Positions 42,959-50,376 of a stretch of 64,000 bases of DNA are shown piece by piece (positions within the stretch are counted from its first letter, which is position 1; each line of letters starts with the position of its first letter). The position numbers and the translations under genes were made by a program. The notes below the pieces were generated by a model. The model saw only the letters and a program-made list of their open reading frames with translations, did not search any database and was not told the DNA's origin. Origin of the DNA: Angustibacter sp. Root456 (lineage in GTDB: Bacteria; Actinomycetota; Actinomycetes; Actinomycetales; Angustibacteraceae); the NCBI RefSeq assembly GCF_001426435.1, contig NZ_LMER01000020.1, positions 193,824 to 257,823 of the forward strand. Direction: 5' to 3'.

Positions 42959-43878
42959 CAGAAGTACCCCTCGCGCTTGCGGTCCTCCATGGCGGCCTCA
43001 CCGGCCCGGTCGTCTGCGCGAGTGGCCCCCCGCTCGGTGACGCGCGTGACGGCGACCTCGGCCACGACCTCGGCCACCGTGCGAGCCCTCGACTCCACCG
43101 CGCCGGTGCAGGTGACGTCGCCGATGGTGCGGTAGCGCACCCTGCGCTGCTCCAGCACCTCGCCGGCCCGGCGCGGCAGGTGAGGTGAGTCGGCGAGCCA
43201 CATGCCCTCGCGGCGGAACACCGCCCGCTCGTGGGCGAAGTAGAGCGACGGCACCTCCAGCCGCTCGCGCTCGATGTACTCCCACACGTCGAGCTCGGTC
43301 CAGTTCGACAGCGGGAAGACCCGCACGTGCTCACCCGGGCGGTGGCGGCCGTTGTAGAGGTCCCACAGCTCGGGCCGCTGCGCGCGGGGGTCCCACTGGC
43401 CGAGCTCATCACGCAGGCTGAACACGCGCTCTTTCGCGCGCGCCTTCTCCTCGTCGCGTCTCGCACCGCCGAAGACGGCGTCGAAGCGGTGCTCGGCGAT
43501 GGCATCGAGCAGCGTGACGGTCTGCAACGGGTTGCGGCTGCCGCCCGGCCGCTCGTGCACTCGACCGCGAGCGATGGAGTCCTCGACGCTCGCGACGACC
43601 AGCCGGACGCCGAGCTCGCCGACCCGGCGGTCGCGGAACGCGATGACCTCCTCGAAGTTGTGCCCGGTGTCGACGTGCATCACCGGGAAGGGGATGCGCC
43701 CGGGCCAGAACGCCTTGGCGGCCAGGTGCAACATGACGATCGAGTCCTTGCCGCCGGAGAACAGCAGCACGGGGCGGTCGAGCTCACCTGCGACCTCGCG
43801 CAGGATGTGCACGGCCTCGGACTCGAGCAGGTCGAGGTGGCTCAGGGCCGATCTCGCCCGCAGTGGGGTGGCAGTCAA
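42958..43878 (-). CDS. cysD: Sulfate adenylyltransferase subunit 2
   Basis: The PP-loop ATP pyrophosphatase subunit that makes adenylyl sulfate. The 306-residue protein has LFSGGKDSIVMLHLA (PP-loop at 41-46), FPVMHVDTGHNFEE, FDAVFGGARRDEEKARAKER and WTELDVWEYI, and ends MEDRKREGYF, all typical. The start is TTG 43878 with GGAGAG 5 nt upstream, so initiation may be weak and depend on the leader peptide. First structural gene of the operon. Confidence 0.95.
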   Translation of the reverse strand: MTATPLRARSALSHLDLLESEAVHILREVAGELDRPVLLFSGGKDSIVMLHLAAKAFWPGRIPFPVMHVDTGHNFEEVIAFRDRRVGELGVRLVVASVEDSIARGRVHERPGGSRNPLQTVTLLDAIAEHRFDAVFGGARRDEEKARAKERVFSLRDELGQWDPRAQRPELWDLYNGRHRPGEHVRVFPLSNWTELDVWEYIERERLEVPSLYFAHERAVFRREGMWLADSPHLPRRAGEVLEQRRVRYRTIGDVTCTGAVESRARTVAEVVAEVAVTRVTERGATRADDRAGEAAMEDRKREGYF

Positions 43879-43965
43879 CGTCTCTCCTCGGGAGCACGGG
43901 GACGCGCGCCGGCTCGGCCCACCGCCACGGGGCGGCGTGCGGGCATGAGGGCACGTCGAGATGGG

Positions 43966-43984
43966 GACGCCGACGAGCGGCGTC
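43966..43984 (-). promoter_or_regulatory. Hairpin between leader peptide and cysD
   Basis: GACGCCG (43966-43972) pairs with CGGCGTC (43978-43984), loop ACGAG, 24 bp after the leader stop. It could be part of an attenuator; no T-tract follows. Confidence 0.45.
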
Positions 43985-44007
43985 GAGGGAGTGCTAGAGC
44001 TGGCCGC

Positions 44008-44112
44008 TCAGCAGCAACAGGTGGCGCTGGACACGCGCTGGAGGTCGACGTGGCGACGCGACACCAGAACCAGGGCGGCGTGCGCCGAGCCTGCGGTGCG
44101 GGATCCGGCCAC
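44008..44112 (-). CDS. Cysteine-sensing leader peptide of the cysDN operon
   Basis: A 34-residue frame from GTG 44112 ends SRRHVDLQRVSSATCCC and stop: codons TGT TGC TGC TGA at 44019-44008. The RRHVDLQRVSSA block is the hallmark of the actinobacterial putative leader peptides placed before sulfur genes. Three Cys codons before the stop allow ribosome stalling when Cys-tRNA is low. AGAAGGGGA lies just before GTG 44112; alternative starts are ATG 44127 and GTG 44064. It ends 129 bp before cysD. Attenuation is inferred from the family, not shown. Confidence 0.85.
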   Translation of the reverse strand: MAGSRTAGSAHAALVLVSRRHVDLQRVSSATCCC

Positions 44113-44364
44113 GGTTCCCCTTCTCATCAGGACCCTGTGCGGAGTCCGCGCTTGCGGCGACGGGGCGTCCGTCGTCGCCTGGTCCTCACCCGGAGCACCC
44201 CGCCGCGCAGGAGGGTTGCCGGCCAGCGAGCCGGGGCTTGGCGCTGGCGCTCATGACCGTGATCAGGAGGCTAGGCAGCGCCGCGGGCGGGGCGCAAGGA
44301 CGTCGGCGAACGGTCCACCACGTGGGACGGCGGGCGCTGGGGGAGCCGCAGAACCCGGAAACGA
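44113..44364. other. Upstream control region of the cysDN leader
   Basis: About 250 bp with no supported gene. It must hold the promoter of the leader-cysDN unit, but I see no clear -35/-10 pair or operator. Confidence 0.4.
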
Positions 44365-44394
44365 CAGCAGCCCCGGACATCTCCGGGGCTGCTG
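44365..44394 (-). terminator. Terminator of tRNA-Arg(ACG)
   Basis: Perfect 13-bp stem (CAGCAGCCCCGGA with TCCGGGGCTGCTG, loop CATC), 21 bp after the tRNA end. Confidence 0.8.
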
Positions 44395-44415
44395 GGTGAT
44401 GCTGTCTCAACTGCG

Positions 44416-44488
44416 CGCGCCCGAAGGGATTCGAACCCCTAACCTTCTGATCCGTAGTCAGATGCTCTATCCGTTGAGCTACGGGCGC
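44416..44488 (-). tRNA. tRNA-Arg(ACG)
   Basis: On the reverse strand GCGCCCG pairs with CGGGCGC, discriminator G. The anticodon loop CTACGGA has anticodon ACG; A34 is the TadA substrate (gene at 16696-17133). CCA is not encoded. The clover leaf is complete. Confidence 0.96.
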
Positions 44489-44927
44489 CCGGCCAACTGG
44501 CCGCGTCGATAGTAGCGGACACCGCGCGTGCCCCTGAAATCGAGGCCCACCCCCCCTGCTGCCACCCAAACCCCCTTCCGCCAGCCCAACCGCTTTCCGC
44601 CAGCCGGCCGCGGCCTGAGCCGCGGAGGCACCACCAAGGCACCCCCCACCGGGCGCCAGCGTGGACGCGCTCTCACACAACGCCCCTGCCGGATCTCGCA
44701 AGGACGCCGCAAGACGCCGCAAGAAGTCCGCAAGAAGCGCCGCGCTTGTGAGTGATTTCACGAGCGGGTCACTCTTCTCGGCGTACCACGACGTGAGATG
44801 TGGGGCTACGGTGCTTGGCAACGCAGCCTCTGCAACGGATCGCCCTTGACGATCCGCGAGGTGACCGTTGGAGAAGCCGACGGTCGAACCAGGTCGACGA
44901 TGACCGCGCGAAGGGACAGCCAGCGCC
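44489..44927. other. Control region of pckG
   Basis: 440 bp without a supported gene. It holds imperfect 10-bp tandem repeats of GACGCCGCAA type (44703-44741) and the CRP-like site at 44747-44762. Earlier bases are C-rich on the plus strand and look like non-coding sequence. Confidence 0.5.
44747..44762 (+). promoter_or_regulatory. CRP/GlxR-like operator upstream of pckG
   Basis: TGTGAGTGATTTCACG matches the CRP-family consensus TGTGA-N6-TCACA at nine of ten positions. It lies 166 bp upstream of the pckG start. Actinobacterial GlxR/CRP controls gluconeogenesis in other species, so regulation of pckG is a reasonable inference. Confidence 0.5.
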
Positions 44928-46787
44928 ATGACTGCCGATACCTCCTCCACCACGAGCGATCTGAGCGTCGAGCCGGCTGCGCCGGCCGAGACCGCACCCA
45001 CCACCCACGCCCGGCTGCAGGCCTGGGTGTCGCAGGTCGCCGAGCTGACCCAGCCCGACCGCATCCACTGGTGCACCGGCTCGGACGAGGAGTGGGCGCA
45101 GGTCACCGACGACCTGGTCGCCTCCGGCACCTTCGTGCGCCTGAACGACGACAAGAAGCCGAACTCGTTCTGGGCCGCCTCCGACCCCACCGACGTCGCG
45201 CGCGTCGAGGACCGCACCTTCATCTGCAGCGTCGACGAGAAGGACTGCGGGCCCACCAACAACTGGATGGCGCCGGACGAGATGAAGGCCATCATGACCG
45301 ACCTGTACCGCGGGTCGATGCGTGGCCGCACGATGTACGTCATCCCGTTCGTGATGGGCCACCTGGACGCCGAGCAGCCGATGTTCGGCGTCGAGATCAC
45401 CGACTCCGCCTACGTCGTCGCGTCCATGCGGATCATGGCCCGCATGGGCACGAGCGTGCTGCGTCGCATCGAGGAGCTCGACGCCGACTTCGTGCCGGCC
45501 CTGCACTCCGTGGGCGCTCCGCTCGAGCCCGGCCAGGCCGACGTCGCGTGGCCGTGCAGCGACACCAAGTACATCGTGCAGTTCCCCGAGGAGCGGATGA
45601 TCTGGAGCTACGGCTCCGGCTACGGCGGCAACGCCCTGCTCGGCAAGAAGTGCTACAGCCTGCGCATCGCCAGCGTCATGGCGCGCGACGAGGGCTGGCT
45701 CGCCGAGCACATGCTGATCCTCAAGCTCACCAGCCCCGAGCAGCAGACCTACTACGTCGCGGCGGCCTTCCCGAGCGCCTGCGGCAAGACCAACCTGGCC
45801 ATGCTCGAGCCGAGCATCCCCGGCTGGAAGGTCGAGACCCTCGGCGACGACATCGCCTGGATGCGCTTCGGTGAGGACGGCCGCCTCTACGCCGTCAACC
45901 CCGAGTTCGGCTTCTTCGGCGTCGCCCCGGGCACCAACGAGAAGACCAACCCCAACGCCATGCGCACCCTCGAGCGCGGCAACTCCATCTTCACCAACGT
46001 CGCCCTCACCGACGACGGCGACATCTGGTGGGAGGGCATGGAGAACCAGCCGGCCCACGCGACGTCGTGGAAGCACGAGGAGTGGACGCCGGAGTCGGGC
46101 GAGCTGTCGAGCCACCCCAACAGCCGCTACTGCACGCCGATCAACCAGTGCCCGATCCTGGCGCCCGAGTACGACGACCCCAAGGGCGTGCCGATCTCGG
46201 CCATCTTTTTCGGCGGACGCCGGGCCTCGACCATCCCGCTCGTCACCGAGGCGCGCGACTGGGTGCACGGGACGTTCATGGGCGCCACGCTGTCGTCGGA
46301 GACCACCGCGGCGGCGACCGGCCAGGTCGGTGTCGTGCGCCGCGACCCCATGGCCATGCTGCCGTTCATCGGCTACAACGCCGGCGACTACTTCCAGCAC
46401 TGGCTCGACGTCGGCAAGAGCGCTGACGCCACCAAGCTGCCGAAGATCTTCTACGTCAACTGGTTCCGCCGCGACGCCGACGGCCACTTCGTGTGGCCCG
46501 GCTTCGCCGAGAACGCGCGCGTGCTCAAGTGGGCGATCGAGCGCATCGAGGGCCGCGCTGCCGCCGTCGAGACGCCGATCGGCCACGTGCCGACCGCCGA
46601 GTCGCTCGACACCGAGGGCCTCGACATGAGCGCCGAGGAGCTCGCCACCTGCCTCACGGTCGACACCGAGGAGTGGAAGGCCGAGATCCCGCAGATCCAG
46701 GAGTGGTTCGAGAAGTTCGGCGACAACCTGCCGACGACGCTCTGGACCGAGCTCGACGGCCTCAAGGCGCGCCTCGGCCTGGTCTGA
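44928..46787 (+). CDS. pckG: Phosphoenolpyruvate carboxykinase (GTP)
   Basis: Converts oxaloacetate and GTP to PEP, GDP and CO2 for gluconeogenesis. The 619-residue protein has a Ser/Thr/Ala-rich N-terminus (about 1-25), [22 protein letters not shown], the P-loop FPSACGKTN (about 281-289), GDDIAWMRF and the GTP-site regions, so it is the GTP-type and not the ATP-type. ATG 44928 follows GAAGGGAC at a usable distance. A 13-bp stem terminator follows. Likely activated by the CRP-like site. Confidence 0.97.
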   Translation: MTADTSSTTSDLSVEPAAPAETAPTTHARLQAWVSQVAELTQPDRIHWCTGSDEEWAQVTDDLVASGTFVRLNDDKKPNSFWAASDPTDVARVEDRTFICSVDEKDCGPTNNWMAPDEMKAIMTDLYRGSMRGRTMYVIPFVMGHLDAEQPMFGVEITDSAYVVASMRIMARMGTSVLRRIEELDADFVPALHSVGAPLEPGQADVAWPCSDTKYIVQFPEERMIWSYGSGYGGNALLGKKCYSLRIASVMARDEGWLAEHMLILKLTSPEQQTYYVAAAFPSACGKTNLAMLEPSIPGWKVETLGDDIAWMRFGEDGRLYAVNPEFGFFGVAPGTNEKTNPNAMRTLERGNSIFTNVALTDDGDIWWEGMENQPAHATSWKHEEWTPESGELSSHPNSRYCTPINQCPILAPEYDDPKGVPISAIFFGGRRASTIPLVTEARDWVHGTFMGATLSSETTAAATGQVGVVRRDPMAMLPFIGYNAGDYFQHWLDVGKSADATKLPKIFYVNWFRRDADGHFVWPGFAENARVLKWAIERIEGRAAAVETPIGHVPTAESLDTEGLDMSAEELATCLTVDTEEWKAEIPQIQEWFEKFGDNLPTTLWTELDGLKARLGLV

Positions 46788-46835
46788 CCCGAGCGGTCTT
46801 CACCGGTCTTCACCTTCGCAGCACCTGCACACGAC

Positions 46836-46871
46836 CCGAAGGACCCACGGCCTCGGCTGTGGGTCCTTCGG
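46836..46871 (+). terminator. Terminator hairpin after pckG
   Basis: CCGAAGGACCCAC (46836-46848) and GTGGGTCCTTCGG (46859-46871) form a perfect 13-bp stem ending 14 bp before the next gene's start, so that gene needs its own promoter. Confidence 0.75.
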
Positions 46872-46885
46872 TGTTGGATGGACCA

Positions 46886-48781
46886 ATGCGTCGAAACCGA
46901 CCGTTGATCTGGGTGCTCGCTGCCGTCGTCGTCGTGGCGTTGGTGGCCGGTGGGGGACTGATCTGGCGTCAGCAGCAGCAGCGGGCCGCTGACGACGCGG
47001 CCCGGGCGGCCGCGGCCCAGGTCGCGGCTGCTCTGGCGAAGAACGACGTCAGCGGCGTCGCGTTCGCCGGCACCGATGGTGCGGCCGCGCAGAAGGCCTA
47101 CGCGACGGCGGTCGGCAACCTGGCCACGCGGCCGACGTCCGCGAAGGTGACCTCGACGACGCGCGACGGTGACTCAGCGCGCGCCGTCATCGCCGTGACC
47201 CGCACGCTCGGCGGTGACGTCGAGTGGTCATACGAGCTGCCGCTCACACTGACGCACGACGCCGACGCCTGGCGCGTGCCGGCGTCGCAGCAGCTCGTGC
47301 ACCCTGATCTGCGCGACGGCGAGAAGCTCCGGCTGCGCCGCACGACGCCCCCTCGCGCCGACATCCTGGGCGGTGACGGCAAGGCGCTGGTGTCGCTCGG
47401 CGACGTCGTCGACGTCGGCATCCAGCCCAGCCGCATCAAGGGCTCGGTGCCGCAGACCGTCACGAAGGTCGCCGGGATCGTCGGGGTCGACGCCGCGCCG
47501 CTGATCAAGCGCGTGCAGGCGGCTGACCCCAAGGCGTTCGTCGACGTCATCACGTTGCGGCGCAGCGACTACAACGCGGTGCGCGACCAGCTGCGCCCGA
47601 TCCCCGGCGCGGTGTTCCGTGAGCGGCAGCAGTCGCTCGCCCCGACCCGCGAGTTCGCCCGGGCGCTGCTCGGCACGGTCGGGCCGGTCACCGGCGACAT
47701 CGTGAAGGAGAGCAAGGGCCGCTACGTCGCCGGTGACGTCGCGGGCTTGTCGGGCCTCCAGCGCCAGTACGACGAGCAGCTGGCCGGCACGCCCGGCGTC
47801 ACCGTCGAGGCGGTGTCGGTGGACGACAGCGCCGAGCCGCGCACGCTCTTCTCGAAGGACGCCGTGCCCGGCACACCGCTCAAGCTGACGCTGCGGCGCG
47901 ACGTCCAGGAAGCCGCGGACACCGCGCTGCAGGGTCTGTCGCAGCCGAGCGCGCTCGTGGCCGTCGACGTGCGCACCGGCGCGGTACTGGCGGTGGCGAA
48001 CAGCCCGGCTACCGGGCTCAACCGGGCGATGGTGGGCAAGTACCCGCCGGGGTCGACGTTCAAGGTGGTCACCACGCTCGCGCTGCTGGAGAAGGGCCTC
48101 AAGCCCTCCGACACCGTGCCGTGCCCCCCGACCGCGACCGTCAGCGGGCGCACGTTCAAGAACTACGAGAGCGAGAAGTTCGGGCCGGTGCCCTTCCACG
48201 TCGACTTCGCCAAGTCGTGCAACACCGCCTTCGTCGGCCTGTCGAAGCGGCTCGGCGACGACGACCTCGCCGCAGCCGCCAAGAGCCTCGGCATCGGCGC
48301 GAAGTGGGACCTCGGCACCAGCGCGTTCTCGGGCAGCGTGCCGGTCAACACCTCCGACGTCGACAAGGCGGCAGCCTCGTTCGGACAGGGCCGCGTCGAG
48401 GTGTCGCCGCTCGCGCTGGCCGTCGGCACGGCGTCGGTGGCCCGGGGCAGCTACGTGCCGCCGTCGCTCGTGCTCGCCGACAGCAAGCCCTCGGCGGAGC
48501 CGTCGGCGTTGCCCGCGGCGGCGGTGCAGACGCTGCAGTCGCTCATGCGCGAGGTCGTCACCAACGGCACGGGTGAGGCGCTGAAGTCGGTGCCCGGCGG
48601 CCCCGTGCACGCCAAGACCGGCACGGCGGAGTTCGGCACCGAGGTCCCACCGAAGACGCGGGCGTGGATGACCGGCTGGCAGGGCGACATCGCCTTCACG
48701 GCGTTCGTCGAGGAGGGCAAGAGCGGCGGCACGGTGGCCGGGCCGGTAGCTGCGCGCTTCTTGCGCGAGCTGAACGGCTGA
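46886..48781 (+). CDS. Class B penicillin-binding protein (transpeptidase)
   Basis: A 631-residue peptidoglycan transpeptidase: N-terminal helix (about 6-26), an NTF2-like MecA_N domain (about 30-130), the dimerisation domain (about 145-330) and the transpeptidase domain. Catalytic motifs: S390-TFK393 (PPGSTFKVV), SCN at about 444-446, KTG at 577-579. The MecA_N type is common in actinobacterial PbpA-like proteins; it may contribute to beta-lactam tolerance, which I do not claim. ATG 46886 stands 14 bp after the pckG terminator. Confidence 0.93.
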   Translation: MRRNRPLIWVLAAVVVVALVAGGGLIWRQQQQRAADDAARAAAAQVAAALAKNDVSGVAFAGTDGAAAQKAYATAVGNLATRPTSAKVTSTTRDGDSARAVIAVTRTLGGDVEWSYELPLTLTHDADAWRVPASQQLVHPDLRDGEKLRLRRTTPPRADILGGDGKALVSLGDVVDVGIQPSRIKGSVPQTVTKVAGIVGVDAAPLIKRVQAADPKAFVDVITLRRSDYNAVRDQLRPIPGAVFRERQQSLAPTREFARALLGTVGPVTGDIVKESKGRYVAGDVAGLSGLQRQYDEQLAGTPGVTVEAVSVDDSAEPRTLFSKDAVPGTPLKLTLRRDVQEAADTALQGLSQPSALVAVDVRTGAVLAVANSPATGLNRAMVGKYPPGSTFKVVTTLALLEKGLKPSDTVPCPPTATVSGRTFKNYESEKFGPVPFHVDFAKSCNTAFVGLSKRLGDDDLAAAAKSLGIGAKWDLGTSAFSGSVPVNTSDVDKAAASFGQGRVEVSPLALAVGTASVARGSYVPPSLVLADSKPSAEPSALPAAAVQTLQSLMREVVTNGTGEALKSVPGGPVHAKTGTAEFGTEVPPKTRAWMTGWQGDIAFTAFVEEGKSGGTVAGPVAARFLRELNG

Positions 48782-48788
48782 CTGCGGC

Positions 48789-49805
48789 TCACTCGTAGAG
48801 GACGTACTCCGGCTGCGGCCGGAGCGCCAGCACCTGCTGGGGCGTCATCATCGGGCCGTGGCGACGGTCCTCGTCGAAGAACAGCTTGAAGCCGGTGTGG
48901 ATCGGGGCGGGCAGGTGCTTCACGAGGGTCGTCCACGTCGCCGTCTTCAACCGGCGTGAGCCGATGCCGTCGACGCTCTTGATCACCACGACGCCGGCCC
49001 GCTCCCTCAGCGCGGACTGACCGACGACGACGCTCGCCGCCACCTGGTGGAACACCAGCGGCTTCTGCGGCAGGTGGTGGCGGCGCACCAGAGCGTCGAC
49101 GTACGCCGCCACCGAGTCGAGCTCGCGGCCCGTCATGCGGCCGAACGTCTGGCCGGGGACGTCACCCGGCTCCACGGCCCACTCCGGGTCGAGGGCGAGG
49201 CCGACGTCCGGCTGCTCGAGCCACCGCGCCAGACCCTTCACCAACGGCAGGAAGTCCTGACGGCCCGGTTGGATGTCGAGCAGCAGGAGCGCCCGGTGGC
49301 GGCGGGCGGCAGCAAGGTAACGGGCGATGACGGCGTCACTCACCCGGCTGTTGTAGAGGCCGTTGCGGCCGGGGGTGTCGTGCACCACGACCGTGATCAG
49401 CTCGAAGACCGGCAAGGGGGTGCGGCCGCCGGCGAGCGCCTGCGCCCGCCGTTCGATCTCGCGGGCCCGCGCGTCGATGTCGCCGACGCCGAGGCGTCCG
49501 AAGGCGGCCGAGCCCGCGCCGCCGGCGTAGCCGACCAGGCGGTAGTGGGGGAACAGCGTCGTCCCCCCGCGAGGCAGCTGGGCGGTGGTCGGGGACGGCG
49601 ACGAAGACGGGGACGGCGACTCGGACCGCGACTCGGACGGTGACTCGGTCGGCGACGGGGCGCTGGACCCGTTCGCCGCCGCGTCGTGAGCGGACGAGGT
49701 CGAGCCGGACGGCCGCGCCGCCGCGCCGCCGGTGGGTGACGCGCAGGCCGCGAGCGCCAGCACGGCAGCGGCCGCGACCCCAGCTCGTCGACGTCCGTGC
49801 AGCAT
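48789..49805 (-). CDS. Lipoprotein of unknown function
   Basis: A 338-residue lipoprotein: signal peptide [21 protein letters not shown] with lipobox, then a Ser/Pro/Glu-rich linker (about 30-75) and a folded domain of about 260 residues. Blocks include LVGYAGGAGSAAFGRLGVGDIDAR, LLLLDIQPGRQDFLPLVKGLARWLEQPDVGLALDPEWAV, MTGRELDSVAAYVDALV, FHQVAASVVV and FKLFFDED. The spread of acidic and aromatic residues over alternating strands resembles a TIM barrel with DPEW as a possible active site. I do not recognise the family. ATG 49805 is chosen for the signal peptide. Confidence 0.8.
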   Translation of the reverse strand: MLHGRRRAGVAAAAVLALAACASPTGGAAARPSGSTSSAHDAAANGSSAPSPTESPSESRSESPSPSSSPSPTTAQLPRGGTTLFPHYRLVGYAGGAGSAAFGRLGVGDIDARAREIERRAQALAGGRTPLPVFELITVVVHDTPGRNGLYNSRVSDAVIARYLAAARRHRALLLLDIQPGRQDFLPLVKGLARWLEQPDVGLALDPEWAVEPGDVPGQTFGRMTGRELDSVAAYVDALVRRHHLPQKPLVFHQVAASVVVGQSALRERAGVVVIKSVDGIGSRRLKTATWTTLVKHLPAPIHTGFKLFFDEDRRHGPMMTPQQVLALRPQPEYVLYE

Positions 49806-49860
49806 GGGAGCACCCTCGCGTACCGGGCCAATATCGTCCACTTCGGACTCGCGGCGCCGA

Positions 49861-49960
49861 ACTGGGGAGGATCACTGCCTTCGCTCGTGGTCACTGGGTG
49901 CCCCAGCTGCCATAGGAAGGCAGCGGGGTGCCACCGCGCCAAACCTGGGGAGAGGTGCGG
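49861..49960 (+). repeat. Structured 100-nt repeat, copy B
   Basis: Partner of 30471-30570, same orientation, no gaps. Hairpin arms CCC-GCTGCC/GGCAGC-GGG close over loop ATAGGAA, with a base change (TG in A, TA in B) that keeps one pair. It lies between the lipoprotein gene (divergent) and tRNA-Ser(GCT). Confidence 0.75.
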
Positions 49961-50007
49961 CGGGGAGGCGAAGGCCCCGACACCCACGAGGGCGCCGGGG
50001 CCGTCGG

Positions 50008-50094
50008 CGGAGGCGGCGGGATTTGAACCCGCGAGAGGTTTTATCCTCAACCCGCTTAGCAGGCGGGCGCACTAGGCCACTATGCGACGCCTCC
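50008..50094 (-). tRNA. tRNA-Ser(GCT)
   Basis: Acceptor GGAGGCG pairs with CGCCTCC; discriminator G. The anticodon loop CTGCTAA gives GCT. Long variable arm is present, and CCA is not encoded. Third serine isoacceptor in this window. Confidence 0.95.
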
Positions 50095-50376
50095 CGGTGG
50101 ATCCGAGCAGTGCCCAGGCGGCGAGCCGCGCGAGCCGGATCAGCCTACCGGGACGGCGGCGCCCGGCCAAAGCCAGCCCCGCACCGGTGCCTTCACGAAT
50201 CTCTCACGACATCTCGGCACACTGACCGCCTGGCGTGGTGAACCCCGGCCGGCGGGATGGTGAAATAGGGGTGCGGGGGTGCGTCTGGGGGCCGGCCCCG
50301 AACCGATCGAGTGCCTGCCGTCGTCGCACGCCCCCGCGTCCACGCCGTCCAGTCCGCCCCGAGGAGTCCACGCCCG
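50095..50376. other. Intergenic control region of the LCP gene
   Basis: About 280 bp without a supported gene. It must contain the promoter of tRNA-Ser(GCT) (minus) and of the LCP gene (plus). I see no clear operator or repeat. Confidence 0.4.

Noticed and set aside
44430-45400. Long minus-strand frame through the pckG control region
   Set aside because: It overlaps tRNA-Arg(ACG) and lies antisense to pckG; no family features.
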